This document shows positions 44,979 to 52,989 of a stretch of DNA of 64,000 bases, piece by piece. This stretch comes from CAZSDU01 sp964605775. Lineage in GTDB: Bacteria > Bacteroidota > Bacteroidia > Bacteroidales > FEN-979. The DNA lies in assembly GCA_964605775.1 (NCBI GenBank), contig CAZSDU010000009.1:28079-92078 (forward strand), written 5' to 3'. How positions within the stretch are numbered: position 1 is the first letter of the stretch; the number at the start of each line of letters is the position of its first letter. The notes under the pieces were generated by a model, which saw nothing but the letters and a program-made list of their open reading frames with translations, had not been told where the DNA came from and searched no databases. Position numbers and translations under genes: made by a program.

Positions 44979-44986
44979 CAAAGATA
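44979..44986 (-). promoter_or_regulatory. Promoter -7 element of mutL
   Basis: TATCTTTG on the minus strand, 5 bases before the mutL ATG, which would make the transcript nearly leaderless. A weak TGAC lies 18 bases further upstream. Confidence 0.4.
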
Positions 44987-45076
44987 CCCTTAATTCATGA
45001 GCCTGTCATGGGCCCCTTCCGGTCCTGAGATGTAAGGGAAAAGACAAATTTAATATTGTTGCTCAATGTTCCGTTT

Positions 45077-45091
45077 CCTCCTGAAAGGAGG
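45077..45091. repeat. Perfect hairpin CCTCCT-GAA-AGGAGG after the DUF6580 gene
   Basis: A 6-bp GC-rich stem with a 3-base loop lies 7 bases after the DUF6580 stop codon, in the 124-bp gap before mutL. There is no T-tract on the minus strand, so it may slow polymerase or protect RNA ends more than terminate. The rest of the gap shows no gene. Confidence 0.35.
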
Positions 45092-45097
45092 TGGCTG

Positions 45098-45658
45098 TTA
45101 AAATCTGGATTTATCCAGAACTGGGAACCTCATCTCTGCAAGATAGAAAGCTCCGTAAAATACCGCACAGAAGAACATCGTTCCCAGAAAATCATTCAAA
45201 AAGAATGAAAATCCGTTCACAGTATCACGGAAAAAGACCAAGCCGGCGGCATAACATTCAATCAGACCGGCAAACGTCTGCGGGTAAAACGGGCTGGCCA
45301 GCCAGGCAGAAAAGTTGGTTATCAGAAAAAAGATAACTGCCGAGCTGAAAGATGCCAGAATCACCGATCCCACATTGATCTTTTTTCGGATCAACATTCC
45401 GATGAGTACCGTTATGGCAAAACTAATGTAAACGGCAGGCATATTGGCATGAAGACCTAAAACGAGATCGCTCAGAAACATCGTGGCGATTGGAATGGCA
45501 AAAGCATAATGCTTTTTATCGAAATAGGATCCTGCAAATAATGCCATAGCCGCAACAGGTGTAAAGTTAGGCCAGTGCGGCAACAACCTCATAAAGGCTG
45601 CAGCAAGAATAACAGTAAGAACAACAATAAATCTAGGTGTAATAGATTTATATTTCAT
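45098..45658 (-). CDS. DUF6580 family membrane protein (ECF-transporter S-component-like)
   Basis: A 186-residue protein with five or six helices. The N-terminal RLLPHWPNFTPVAAMALFAG and FLSDLVLGLHANMPAVYISF are the hallmarks of the DUF6580 family, which resembles the substrate-binding S components of ECF vitamin transporters. No vitamin riboswitch was recognised upstream. A good promoter (TTGA, 20 bases, TATTTTTG) precedes it. The transported substrate, if any, is unknown. Gene orientation is divergent from the amidohydrolase. Confidence 0.82.
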   Translation of the reverse strand: MKYKSITPRFIVVLTVILAAAFMRLLPHWPNFTPVAAMALFAGSYFDKKHYAFAIPIATMFLSDLVLGLHANMPAVYISFAITVLIGMLIRKKINVGSVILASFSSAVIFFLITNFSAWLASPFYPQTFAGLIECYAAGLVFFRDTVNGFSFFLNDFLGTMFFCAVFYGAFYLAEMRFPVLDKSRF

Positions 45659-45681
45659 TAATATATCGAATTAGAATGATA

Positions 45682-45713
45682 CAAAAATAATAAATCATTT
45701 CAATAAATGTCAA
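45682..45713 (-). promoter_or_regulatory. Promoter of the DUF6580 gene
   Basis: Minus strand TTGA (45713-45710), 20 bases, TATTTTTG (45689-45682), 23 bases before the ATG. Both boxes are well placed. Confidence 0.6.
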
Positions 45714-45734
45714 GTAATCTCAAAAATTGTTTGC

Positions 45735-45742
45735 TATTTTTG
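45735..45742 (+). promoter_or_regulatory. Promoter -7 element of the amidohydrolase gene
   Basis: TATTTTTG fits the -7 consensus 32 bases before the ATG at 45775. It lies downstream of the in-frame codon at 45727, which supports the later start. Confidence 0.5.
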
Positions 45743-45774
45743 ATCTTTTCCAACATAACCAAGGTATTAACCTC

Positions 45775-47415
45775 ATGAAAAAACTAATTTTTATTTGTTC
45801 CGTCATCCTTCTTGTTCTTTTTTCAACCTGTCAACCAATGAAACTGAAAGCTGATCTTCTGATCTACAACGCAAAGATTTATACCCTCGATTCCATATCC
45901 TCCATGGCAGAGGCCATGGCTGTGAAGGATGGAAAAATCATGGCGCTGGGTACTCATGAGGAGATCCAGAATAAATATCATTGTGAGGTACAGATGGATG
46001 TGATGGGAAAGCCAATTTTTCCGGGTTTCATAGATGCCCATTGTCATTTTTACGGCATGGCCCAGAACCTCCAGTATGTTGATCTGGCAGGTTCACAATC
46101 CTTTGAGGAAGTGTTGTCGCGTATGAATTCATTTCAGTCTGTGCTGAAAGATGGTTGGATCGTGGGCAGGGGATGGGATCAAAACCTATGGGAAAAGAAG
46201 GAATTTCCCGACCGCCAGTTGCTGGATAAGGCTTATCCTGACCGGCCTGTGGTGCTTATCCGCGTGGATGGACACACTGTAATCGCCAACCAGCTTGCAT
46301 TGAAGAAAGCCGGAATCGGAATGGATAATCCTTTCAAGCCAGGGGAAGTCGGAATCAGGAATGGTATACTGAGCGGGATACTCAGCGAGAACGCCGCCGA
46401 TCTGATGCGTAATACGGTGCCAATCTCCGACAAACAAGGCATGACAAATCTTCTGATGAAAGCCCAGGAATTGTGTTTTTCCTGCGGACTGACCGGAATT
46501 AGCGATGCCGGCCTCGAGTTCCAGGCCGTGAAGTTATTGGATTCTCTACAACAACAAGGGGTATTGAAAATTCATGTTTATGCAATGCTGAGTCCTAGCC
46601 CGGAAAATATCAATGAATATGTGTTAAACGGCCAGTACCGGACCGATCAACTCAGCGTTTCCTCTATTAAGTTATATGCCGACGGGAGTCTTGGCAGCAG
46701 GACTGCACTGATGAAACAAGCATACAGCGATGCAGCCGGGGGAAAAGGAATTCTTGTAACCTCCCCGGATTCTATAAAAAGATATTGTCAGATTGCCCTG
46801 GCCAGCCATTACCAGGTGAATACACATTGCATCGGGGATTCGGCTGTTAAACTTGTACTGGAGATATACGGATCATTGCTGAAGGGGAAAAATGATCATC
46901 GCTGGAGAATTGAACATGCCCAGGTGGTTGATCCTGCTGACCTTTCTTTATTTGGAAAATTTTCGGTGATTCCCTCAGTTCAGGCCACACATGCCACTTC
47001 AGATATGTTATGGGCGGAAAAGCGGATAGGAAAAGAAAGGATCAGAGGTGCCTATGCTTACAAGGCACTTTTAGAGGAAAATGGCTGGCTGCCCAATGGC
47101 ACTGATTTTCCGATTGAACAGATATCTCCGCTGCTTACCTTTTATGCCGCAGTCTCAAGAAAAGATCTGAAAGGATATCCGGAAAAAGGATTTCAGACTG
47201 AAAACGCAATCAACAGAGAAGAAGCTTTAAAATCTATCACCATATGGGCAGCCAGAGCTAACTTTGATGATAGAATCATGGGTAGTTTGGAGGTGGAAAA
47301 ACAAGCAAACCTCGTGATTCTTGACAGGGATATCATGACTATCCCTATCATGGAAATACCCAAAACCAGAGTGTTGAAAACAATAATCAGAGGTGAAGTG
47401 ATGTATGCACAATAA
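45775..47415 (+). CDS. YtcJ-like amidohydrolase lipoprotein
   Basis: A 546-residue metal-dependent hydrolase. The ATG at 45775 is chosen because it follows the promoter and begins a lipoprotein signal peptide (MKKLIFICSVILLVLFSTC). The amidohydrolase fold shows the metal-binding HxH in GFIDAHCHFYG, VDGHTVIAN, NTHCIGDSAVKLVLEIYG, WRIEHAQVVD and the final NGTDFPIEQISPL. The YtcJ-like group acts on amide or ester bonds of poorly defined substrates. The C-terminal beta-sandwich repacks with the N-terminal strands. Likely an envelope-bound enzyme of scavenging. It converges with a small secreted-protein gene. Confidence 0.9.
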   Translation: MKKLIFICSVILLVLFSTCQPMKLKADLLIYNAKIYTLDSISSMAEAMAVKDGKIMALGTHEEIQNKYHCEVQMDVMGKPIFPGFIDAHCHFYGMAQNLQYVDLAGSQSFEEVLSRMNSFQSVLKDGWIVGRGWDQNLWEKKEFPDRQLLDKAYPDRPVVLIRVDGHTVIANQLALKKAGIGMDNPFKPGEVGIRNGILSGILSENAADLMRNTVPISDKQGMTNLLMKAQELCFSCGLTGISDAGLEFQAVKLLDSLQQQGVLKIHVYAMLSPSPENINEYVLNGQYRTDQLSVSSIKLYADGSLGSRTALMKQAYSDAAGGKGILVTSPDSIKRYCQIALASHYQVNTHCIGDSAVKLVLEIYGSLLKGKNDHRWRIEHAQVVDPADLSLFGKFSVIPSVQATHATSDMLWAEKRIGKERIRGAYAYKALLEENGWLPNGTDFPIEQISPLLTFYAAVSRKDLKGYPEKGFQTENAINREEALKSITIWAARANFDDRIMGSLEVEKQANLVILDRDIMTIPIMEIPKTRVLKTIIRGEVMYAQ

Positions 47416-47441
47416 AAAAGGCCGCTATTTTCAAAGCGGCC
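47410..47441 (-). terminator. Intrinsic terminator of the small secreted-protein gene
   Basis: GGCCGCT (47420-47426) and AGCGGCC (47435-47441) form a perfect 7-bp GC-rich stem with an 8-base loop. On the minus strand the stem is followed by TTTTTTATTG, so it terminates the gene that ends at 47463. On the plus strand there is no T-tract. Confidence 0.8.
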
Positions 47442-47462
47442 CTGGAATAATGAAATTCGGTA

Positions 47463-48077
47463 TTATTTCGACATGTTTTTCACAATGAGTTTTCCGATAT
47501 TATCGCCGGCCCGATCAAAACAACTTCTCACCCTTTCCCCGGTATCGTAATCATAACCCATCATATTGACGCTCGGAATTTTATCATAGACTATTGTTGC
47601 GAGAACCTGACCAGGTGAAGCAGTTTCTATCAGGTCAACCACCATATTGATATAAGCAGGCTTGCTCACCCCAACACCACTTTGAAATCCTTGTTCAAGA
47701 AAAACAATCTTGAGCAACAAGGTGTACTTGGCATCTGTAGCTCCTTCTTTAGCTGTAATTCCCACATCTGATATTTTCCCGTTAAAATTCCTCTCAAAGG
47801 TTGGCTGAAACCTGTCGGTTTTATCGCTTGCCCACTTCCTGGCCCATTCATCACCGCTGCCTTGTTTTTTCTTATTCCGATCGGCTATGCCATCCATAAG
47901 ATAATCCTTCTCGTTTTTGAATTTTCCTACTGCCATTGAAGAATAGTCATAAGCAAGATTAAGGGTTGTCTGACCTTTTAAAACTTTGAAATCTCCATGT
48001 TTGATTTTTTGAGCATACAGGAAAGCTGCAGTAATCGTAAAAATTACCGTCAATAATAAAATACTTATTTTTTTCAT
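47463..48077 (-). CDS. Small secreted protein of unknown function
   Basis: A 204-residue protein beginning with a signal peptide (MKKISILLLTVIFTITAAFL, then YAQ). The start at 48077 is chosen over 48116 because a strong promoter at 48114-48144 implies transcription from about 48107. The mature part is a mixed alpha/beta domain with DYSSMAVGKFKNEKDYLMDG and a C-terminal helix (GDNIGKLIVKNMSK). It looks like a periplasmic or lipid-free envelope protein with a GNA1162/DUF4410-like architecture, but I do not recognise the family with confidence. It is a single-gene transcript with its own promoter and terminator. Confidence 0.75.
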   Translation of the reverse strand: MKKISILLLTVIFTITAAFLYAQKIKHGDFKVLKGQTTLNLAYDYSSMAVGKFKNEKDYLMDGIADRNKKKQGSGDEWARKWASDKTDRFQPTFERNFNGKISDVGITAKEGATDAKYTLLLKIVFLEQGFQSGVGVSKPAYINMVVDLIETASPGQVLATIVYDKIPSVNMMGYDYDTGERVRSCFDRAGDNIGKLIVKNMSK

Positions 48078-48113
48078 GTTCTTTGATTTTAGGTTAAAGA
48101 CAAATAATTTAGA

Positions 48114-48144
48114 CAAAATTACAATAAGAGGATAAAAATGTCAA
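48114..48144 (-). promoter_or_regulatory. Promoter of the small secreted-protein gene
   Basis: Minus strand TTGA (48144-48141), exactly 19 bases, TAATTTTG (48121-48114). This is the cleanest match to the Bacteroidota promoter in the window, 36 bases before the chosen ATG. It also marks the boundary between this gene and the biosynthetic operon. Confidence 0.65.
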
Positions 48145-48151
48145 GCAAAAA

Positions 48152-49468
48152 TCAGGGGTTTTTTTCCCTGTTGTCAATGAATTTTATTGGCTTTCTGCTG
48201 GTTTCAGGAAATTGTAATTTTTGAATAACAGATTCAGGTTCAAACCTGATTAGGGGTGCAACACGGAGTTTAGCCCTGAAATGGTCTTTAATATCCTTTT
48301 CTTTATCTTCACCCTGGACATTGCTTCCAATATGGATCAGGATTTCATCGGTGCCGATCTGGTTTGTATACACTTCAACAATGTAGTTACGGATGGCATC
48401 AATGTTGTCAAGAATATCATATAATGCGGGCGGATAGAGGGTGGTCCCTTTATATTTGATCATCTGGTTTTTTCTTCCGGCGACAGGTCCCAACCTCATG
48501 GTGGTACGACCACAGGCACAGGGAGATGTAAAATGGTGGCATACATCTCCGGTTCTGAAGCGAAGCAGGGGCATTCCTTCCACTCCTATGGTGGTGATGG
48601 TCACCTCACCCAGTTCGCCTTCCCTGACAGGATTTCCCAGATCATCAAGAAATTCCACGATGATGAGTTCAGGATGATGATGCCCTCCGCATCCGTGTTC
48701 ACATTCTGTAAAGGTCGTTCCCATCTCTGTAGAAGCATAAGTGGAGAAAAGTTGTATGTTCCACTTCTCACGAATTTTCCTTCCGAGGGTGTTCAGGGTT
48801 AGGTCGGTGTTTCTCAACGGCTCCCCGATACAAACGGCTTTTCTGATGCTGGATGATTTGAAGTCGAGTTGATGCTGTTCTGCATATTCTATGACTTTCA
48901 GGATAAAAGATGGGACGGCAATGATGGCATTGGGTTTTACTCTTTGAATGGTATCCCATTGCAGTTCAGGGATCCCGTTGCCGACACGCACGATTCCGGC
49001 ACCGAGTTTCCTGATTCCCAGGAAATAGGCCAGTCCGGCCATAAACCGGCGGTCCATGGTGGTCATCAACTGATAGGTGTCGGTGGGACTACCTCCTGCA
49101 CAGGCAAAGGAAATCGCTTCGTTATATGCAAGACGGTCGAGGTCTTTGTCAGTCATGGCAAAGGTGACCGGGTCTCCCAGTGTCCCGGATGTCGTGATAT
49201 AATCAATGATTTTTTCTCTGGGGACACAGAGGAAATCTTCATTCCTTTGCTGTAGATCTGCTTTTGTGGTCAGGGGTAGCTTGACGAGGTCATCAAGGGT
49301 TTGAATAGCGGAGATGTCAATTTTATTTTTCTTGAATTTTTCTCGGTAGAACCTTGAATTAGCATTCAGGTAACTGAGTAGTTTGGGCAGTTGCAGGTTC
49401 TGGAAGCGAATGATATCTTCCCTCGGAGATCGCTCGATTTCCGGATTGAAGTCATTGGAATTTACCAT
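48152..49468 (-). CDS. PaaK-like AMP-forming acid-CoA/carrier ligase
   Basis: A 438-residue adenylating enzyme of the phenylacetate-CoA ligase family. The phosphate-binding loop is ITTSGTLGDPVTFAM (about residues 91-105), followed by FSTYASTEMGTTFTEC and LLRFRTGDV. Paired cysteine/histidine segments (CEHGCGGHHHPE and CACGR) probably bind zinc, as in related ligases. It activates a carboxylic acid as acyl- or aryl-adenylate and passes it to CoA or to a carrier protein. It is the last gene of the biosynthetic operon. The acyl carrier protein three genes upstream is a plausible partner. No thiol-acceptor specificity can be read. Confidence 0.9.
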   Translation of the reverse strand: MVNSNDFNPEIERSPREDIIRFQNLQLPKLLSYLNANSRFYREKFKKNKIDISAIQTLDDLVKLPLTTKADLQQRNEDFLCVPREKIIDYITTSGTLGDPVTFAMTDKDLDRLAYNEAISFACAGGSPTDTYQLMTTMDRRFMAGLAYFLGIRKLGAGIVRVGNGIPELQWDTIQRVKPNAIIAVPSFILKVIEYAEQHQLDFKSSSIRKAVCIGEPLRNTDLTLNTLGRKIREKWNIQLFSTYASTEMGTTFTECEHGCGGHHHPELIIVEFLDDLGNPVREGELGEVTITTIGVEGMPLLRFRTGDVCHHFTSPCACGRTTMRLGPVAGRKNQMIKYKGTTLYPPALYDILDNIDAIRNYIVEVYTNQIGTDEILIHIGSNVQGEDKEKDIKDHFRAKLRVAPLIRFEPESVIQKLQFPETSRKPIKFIDNREKNP

Positions 49469-49489
49469 AACAAGGCGAGTAGATTGCGC

Positions 49490-50146
49490 TTAAAATTTTA
49501 ATCCTATCAGGAATCGGATCGTATTATTTTCCATATAGCGGTTAGGATTGGATGAATCGAAAGCGGTGAAATTGGCTTTTCCGAAATTATACTGGAAAGA
49601 AACCATCATGATGGAATAACGGATGTTCATACTGACTTCATTCTGGGTGAAGTTGTGCCCCCAACCTTTGGAATCCGTATAAACAACATAGGCGTTTAAT
49701 TTATAGGAAAGGTCGATCATCAATTTATCGATGGGGTTGATGGTAATCAGGGGTCCGAATTTCTGGCCTCCGTAATAATACCAGTATTTGTATTCATTCT
49801 CGGTAACATTGGGCTTGGTGGTGTTGAACGAAAATGACAGAAAGGTGGCATCAATTCCAGCCCTCAGAAATTTGTTGGCAAAGGCGGGACCGATGTAAAT
49901 AAGATAGCCAACATCCATTGCGGCACCGGTTTTTGCTGGAAGGAAGTATGTCGGAGTGGGAAGACCTCCGGAACTTGAAGGAACGGTCTGCCCGCTGGCA
50001 TACAAACCTATTGGAATGACAGGTCCGAGACGCAGATAAAAACCACTGCGGATTTTATTAGTGCGTGAAAAGGATTGCTCCTGAGCCCAGGAATTACTGG
50101 TTATAAGCGCTATCAATGCGAGGGTAAAAATAATGTTCTTTTTCAT
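49490..50146 (-). CDS. Small outer-membrane beta-barrel protein
   Basis: A 218-residue protein. The ATG at 50146 begins a clear signal peptide (MKKNIIFTLALIALITSNSW, then AQ); upstream codons in the frame lie inside the sulfotransferase gene. The mature part alternates polar and hydrophobic residues (LRLGPVIPIGLYASG, YLIYIGPAFANKFLRAGI, SYKLNAYVVYTD) and ends in IRFLIGLKF, with a terminal phenylalanine as in barrels inserted by BamA. It resembles an OmpW-like or general outer-membrane porin of about eight strands. Cotranscription with the biosynthetic genes suggests a role at the outer membrane for the product. Confidence 0.75.
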   Translation of the reverse strand: MKKNIIFTLALIALITSNSWAQEQSFSRTNKIRSGFYLRLGPVIPIGLYASGQTVPSSSGGLPTPTYFLPAKTGAAMDVGYLIYIGPAFANKFLRAGIDATFLSFSFNTTKPNVTENEYKYWYYYGGQKFGPLITINPIDKLMIDLSYKLNAYVVYTDSKGWGHNFTQNEVSMNIRYSIMMVSFQYNFGKANFTAFDSSNPNRYMENNTIRFLIGLKF

Positions 50147-50180
50147 TTGTTTGACTTTATCGATCAAAGGTAAATAAAAA

Positions 50181-51263
50181 TCATGAATAGCCATACTGCT
50201 GAAAATGATGATGCATTCGTTTAAAAATATTTTCTTTTGATTCTTCAGTGACCGGAAATGAATTCTTTTCATATCCTTTCTCATCATTGAGAAAGCGGAT
50301 GACATTTTCCCGGAAAGTGTCCGAAAAGGTCATGTTGAACTGTCGATAAATCTTCTCCAGTGTCTGGATGGTTTCAGATTCCAGTTCTTCAAAGCGAATG
50401 CAAAGGTGGCGGTCAGATGAAAGGGGCTGAAGATTTTTTTCAATGGTACACAGCAATTGATCAAACACGGTAATTACTTCATCTGTTTCAGGGCGATGCT
50501 GGTTTTTGTTCAGACCGTTCTGCTGTTGCACGACATCCCACATGTGAATAGTGGAAGGGATAACCTGATAGGGGTGACGGATGATATGAATGAACCTGGA
50601 TTTGGGAAAAAGGGTGGCGAGCACAGGGATTCGCATGGAGTTAAAAGGATTTTTGGAAACGATGGTTTTGCCTGTTTGGAAAGAGATTTTCTTATAAAAA
50701 TGCAGTATTTTACTTTCCCATGTTTTGATTTTTTGCGTTGGCGGTAGATAAGGGGCATCATCTTGGAGGAAGTATTTAGATGATTTAGGGAAAACAAGTC
50801 TTTCAAGTGGTGAATAATCGGTAATCCGGTATATGGCATATTCATCTTCCTGTGGTTCATCCATCCCCAGTCTGACATTATCCATGGGACGGGTTTTGGA
50901 AATCATCCATTTCATGATGGGTTTATAATAGGGGTAGGAAACCAGAAAACTGTCGGGAATAGCGACCTGGAAGAGGGTAGGGGCAGTAAGACGCGGGTCA
51001 AGACTGAGCAGTTGATGGAGAAAAGTGGAACCGGTACGCCAATGTCCGACGATAAAAATGGGGTCTTCCGGCAGGCAGTATTTTTTAAGGATTTGATGGT
51101 AACGGATTTCTTCAATGATCGCGAAAAAAGAGGACCAGAGCGCGCTTTGGGTCAGAAAAAGCACCCGTGCAATCGATCTTGGAGTTAAGCTGACCTTATT
51201 TCTGGATAGTAGTCTGAAAAGTCTGGAAATACCGATTCCTGCAGTAAGATATGAGTGCTTCAA
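50181..51263 (-). CDS. Sulfotransferase family protein
   Basis: A 360-residue PAPS-dependent sulfotransferase. The 5'-phosphosulfate loop is VGHWRTGSTFLHQLL (Gly73 to about 86), and the 3'-phosphate site is FIHIIRHPYQVIPSTIHMW. The N-terminal 50 residues are helical and partly hydrophobic, so it may associate with the membrane. It would add sulfate to a hydroxyl or amino group of the operon's product. Its start lies 6 bases after the stop of the acyl carrier protein gene. A role in capsule sulfation cannot be excluded. Confidence 0.88.
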   Translation of the reverse strand: MKHSYLTAGIGISRLFRLLSRNKVSLTPRSIARVLFLTQSALWSSFFAIIEEIRYHQILKKYCLPEDPIFIVGHWRTGSTFLHQLLSLDPRLTAPTLFQVAIPDSFLVSYPYYKPIMKWMISKTRPMDNVRLGMDEPQEDEYAIYRITDYSPLERLVFPKSSKYFLQDDAPYLPPTQKIKTWESKILHFYKKISFQTGKTIVSKNPFNSMRIPVLATLFPKSRFIHIIRHPYQVIPSTIHMWDVVQQQNGLNKNQHRPETDEVITVFDQLLCTIEKNLQPLSSDRHLCIRFEELESETIQTLEKIYRQFNMTFSDTFRENVIRFLNDEKGYEKNSFPVTEESKENIFKRMHHHFQQYGYS

Positions 51264-51269
51264 TGGAGA

Positions 51270-51560
51270 TTAATCTAAATGGGGTTTTTCTTGCTCAGCA
51301 GTGATAAACTCGGCAATACTGTTAATGGAACGAATGATATTTCTGGCCAGGTTCTGGTCACCGATACGTACATTGTATTTCCGCTGGATGGCCATAATAA
51401 TTTCTAGTGCATCCACCGAATCAAGGGTGAGCGCGTTATCGCCTCCAAAGAGGGGCTTTTCTTCATCAATATCCTCGGGATTTACATCCTGAATACTTAA
51501 TGTATCCATGATCAACTCTTTGATCTCGTGTTTCAGATCTTTTGATGCTTCTTTTGTCAT
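51270..51560 (-). CDS. Acyl carrier protein
   Basis: A 96-residue carrier protein. The phosphopantetheine attachment serine is Ser48 in ALTLDSVDALEIIMAIQ, set in the usual four-helix bundle. It is a stand-alone carrier, different from a fatty-acid ACP in its long N-terminal helix and lower acidity near helix II. Overlap by four bases (ATGA) with the BtrH-like gene fits a pair that acts together: in butirosin biosynthesis, BtrH transfers an acyl group from the carrier BtrI. The PaaK-like ligase may load it. Confidence 0.9.
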   Translation of the reverse strand: MTKEASKDLKHEIKELIMDTLSIQDVNPEDIDEEKPLFGGDNALTLDSVDALEIIMAIQRKYNVRIGDQNLARNIIRSINSIAEFITAEQEKPHLD

Positions 51561-52564
51561 AAGATGGTTTTATTGAGCCGGATGAAGAATTTTTCTTCCG
51601 CGTCAGCACGTTCAGCAATCATATCACTAAGCTGTTTCAGTTTTTCAGGACCCAGATCACGATTTTTTCCTATTCTTGCTGCAAATAATGAGATTTCACG
51701 CCATGCATCACCAATGAGCATAAGCTCTTTTGATCGTTCTTTTAGTTCCGGAAGTTGTATGATTTCCGCAGCCTGCTGAAGGAAGGTGGCATACATAAAA
51801 CGAAAGCCAGCACCACCTGTACCCTGGTCTTCAAGCAGGATATTAATCTTCATGATTTCATGGGAAAGGTGTTCAGTATCACGGGCAAATCCTGGCCAAT
51901 CCACCACTTTTTTAGAAAACATACGGATTCCTTTTACGCCGATAAAAGGAAGGGGTATTTTCAGCATGTTAAAGCAGGCTTTTTTAATTCCTTTACGGAT
52001 GGCTTTTTCGTAGTCGATATGGGCCGGCACAGAGGATGTACAGAATAAAAAGCCCTTGGGCGACATACTGCCGCCGGCAAACCGGCCATTGATCAGGGAT
52101 TTTTCAGCCAGTATAACCGGCTCAGGGAAATAGCTGTCGCTGATCAGGTAATGGTCTCCTTCTTTGCCGATCACCACCATGAAGTGGACATTGATGTGAA
52201 CCCTTTCCCAGGAAGGAACATAGTCAAGATAGAAAAAGTCAACCTGGCAGGCGGCCGGGATATTTTTTTCCAGCAGTTCATCCAGCTTTTTCTGTCCGTT
52301 CTGAATATCTTTAAAACTGAAAGTGTCAAATCTTACGCCCAGGCGTTTTTCCAGGTTAGTACGCATTTGTCCTGGTTTATTCCGTACGATGAAGGTTGGA
52401 AAGGCAAAAGATTTCATTTTATGGAAATACCCGAAAAAAATCCCGCTGGATATGCCAAATACAAGGGGTTCGGTGATTTCCATTCCGGCATGGTTAAGCA
52501 GGGAAGTGAGGGTTCCTGATTCGCAATGCGCAGCCATTTTATGATTAAAACGATCAATTCTCAT
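51557..52564 (-). CDS. BtrH-like (BtrH_N domain) acyl/aminoacyl transferase
   Basis: A 335-residue protein. The N-terminal papain-like domain of the BtrH family has a Cys-Glu-Ser-Gly active site (HCESGTLTSLLNHAGM, Cys14), His127 (HINVHFMVV) and Asp143 (LISDSYFPEP) as the likely triad. The C-terminal 150 residues are helical (a DUF4872-like region). By analogy with butirosin BtrH, it should transfer an acyl group from the neighbouring carrier protein onto an amine or hydroxyl acceptor. It overlaps the ACP gene by four bases and the small HTH-like gene by eleven. Confidence 0.85.
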   Translation of the reverse strand: MRIDRFNHKMAAHCESGTLTSLLNHAGMEITEPLVFGISSGIFFGYFHKMKSFAFPTFIVRNKPGQMRTNLEKRLGVRFDTFSFKDIQNGQKKLDELLEKNIPAACQVDFFYLDYVPSWERVHINVHFMVVIGKEGDHYLISDSYFPEPVILAEKSLINGRFAGGSMSPKGFLFCTSSVPAHIDYEKAIRKGIKKACFNMLKIPLPFIGVKGIRMFSKKVVDWPGFARDTEHLSHEIMKINILLEDQGTGGAGFRFMYATFLQQAAEIIQLPELKERSKELMLIGDAWREISLFAARIGKNRDLGPEKLKQLSDMIAERADAEEKFFIRLNKTIL

Positions 52565-52967
52565 TTTCAGGATTTTCAGTTTTCAGGGATCCCAGTTTCT
52601 TTATCTCCTCTGTAGTTACATTGAATACTATGGCGTAGCGGTCCAATACCTGCCCTTTGATAATTCCGAAGTTACGGGTCTTCAGATGACGCTTAACGGT
52701 CCATTTGCACAACCTGACCCTGGAAGCCAGCTCGGAAAGGGTCAGGTCTTCCAGGATCATATAATAATGAATGGGGCTGATTTCACCTGATTGTACCCTT
52801 TTCAGCAAAGATGCTTCCAGATTTTTACGTTTGTAAAAGAAATCATCGAGGTAATTGGCCGAAATATAGGAACCAGTTTGCATCGGACCATACTGACCAT
52901 CTTCTTTTTCGACGTAAAGGATCATTTGTTGTTCCGGGCAATCAGAAATTCCATCTTTTTCTTTCAT
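52554..52967 (-). CDS. Small HTH-like protein of unknown function
   Basis: A 137-residue protein. The frame opens at a TTG (53006) inside the permease gene, but the ATG at 52967 is preferred. The central part (TLSELASRVRLCKWTVKRHL) has the length and helix spacing of a helix-turn-helix, and the following VLDRYAIVFNVTTEEIKKLG could be a second helical unit. The N-terminal half (QQMILYVEKEDGQYGPMQTG) is beta-rich. It could be a transcription factor for the operon or an adaptor between carrier and transferase. It overlaps the BtrH-like gene, so it is made together with it. Confidence 0.65.
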   Translation of the reverse strand: MKEKDGISDCPEQQMILYVEKEDGQYGPMQTGSYISANYLDDFFYKRKNLEASLLKRVQSGEISPIHYYMILEDLTLSELASRVRLCKWTVKRHLKTRNFGIIKGQVLDRYAIVFNVTTEEIKKLGSLKTENPENEN

Positions 52968-52989
52968 GGTCAAACGGGTTAGAAATTCC

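Noticed and set aside
45659..45774. Vitamin riboswitch controlling the DUF6580 gene
   Set aside because: I searched for cobalamin-, thiamine- and FMN-type conserved boxes and saw none; the 5' leader is only about 17 bases from the predicted transcript start.
47410..47441. Terminator of the plus-strand amidohydrolase
   Set aside because: The T-tract is on the other strand, so the hairpin works for the minus-strand gene. It might still weakly stop plus-strand transcripts.
49490..50305. Longer start of the outer-membrane barrel at 50305
   Set aside because: The extra 53 residues lie inside the sulfotransferase gene in another frame, and the internal ATG at 50146 starts a perfect signal peptide.
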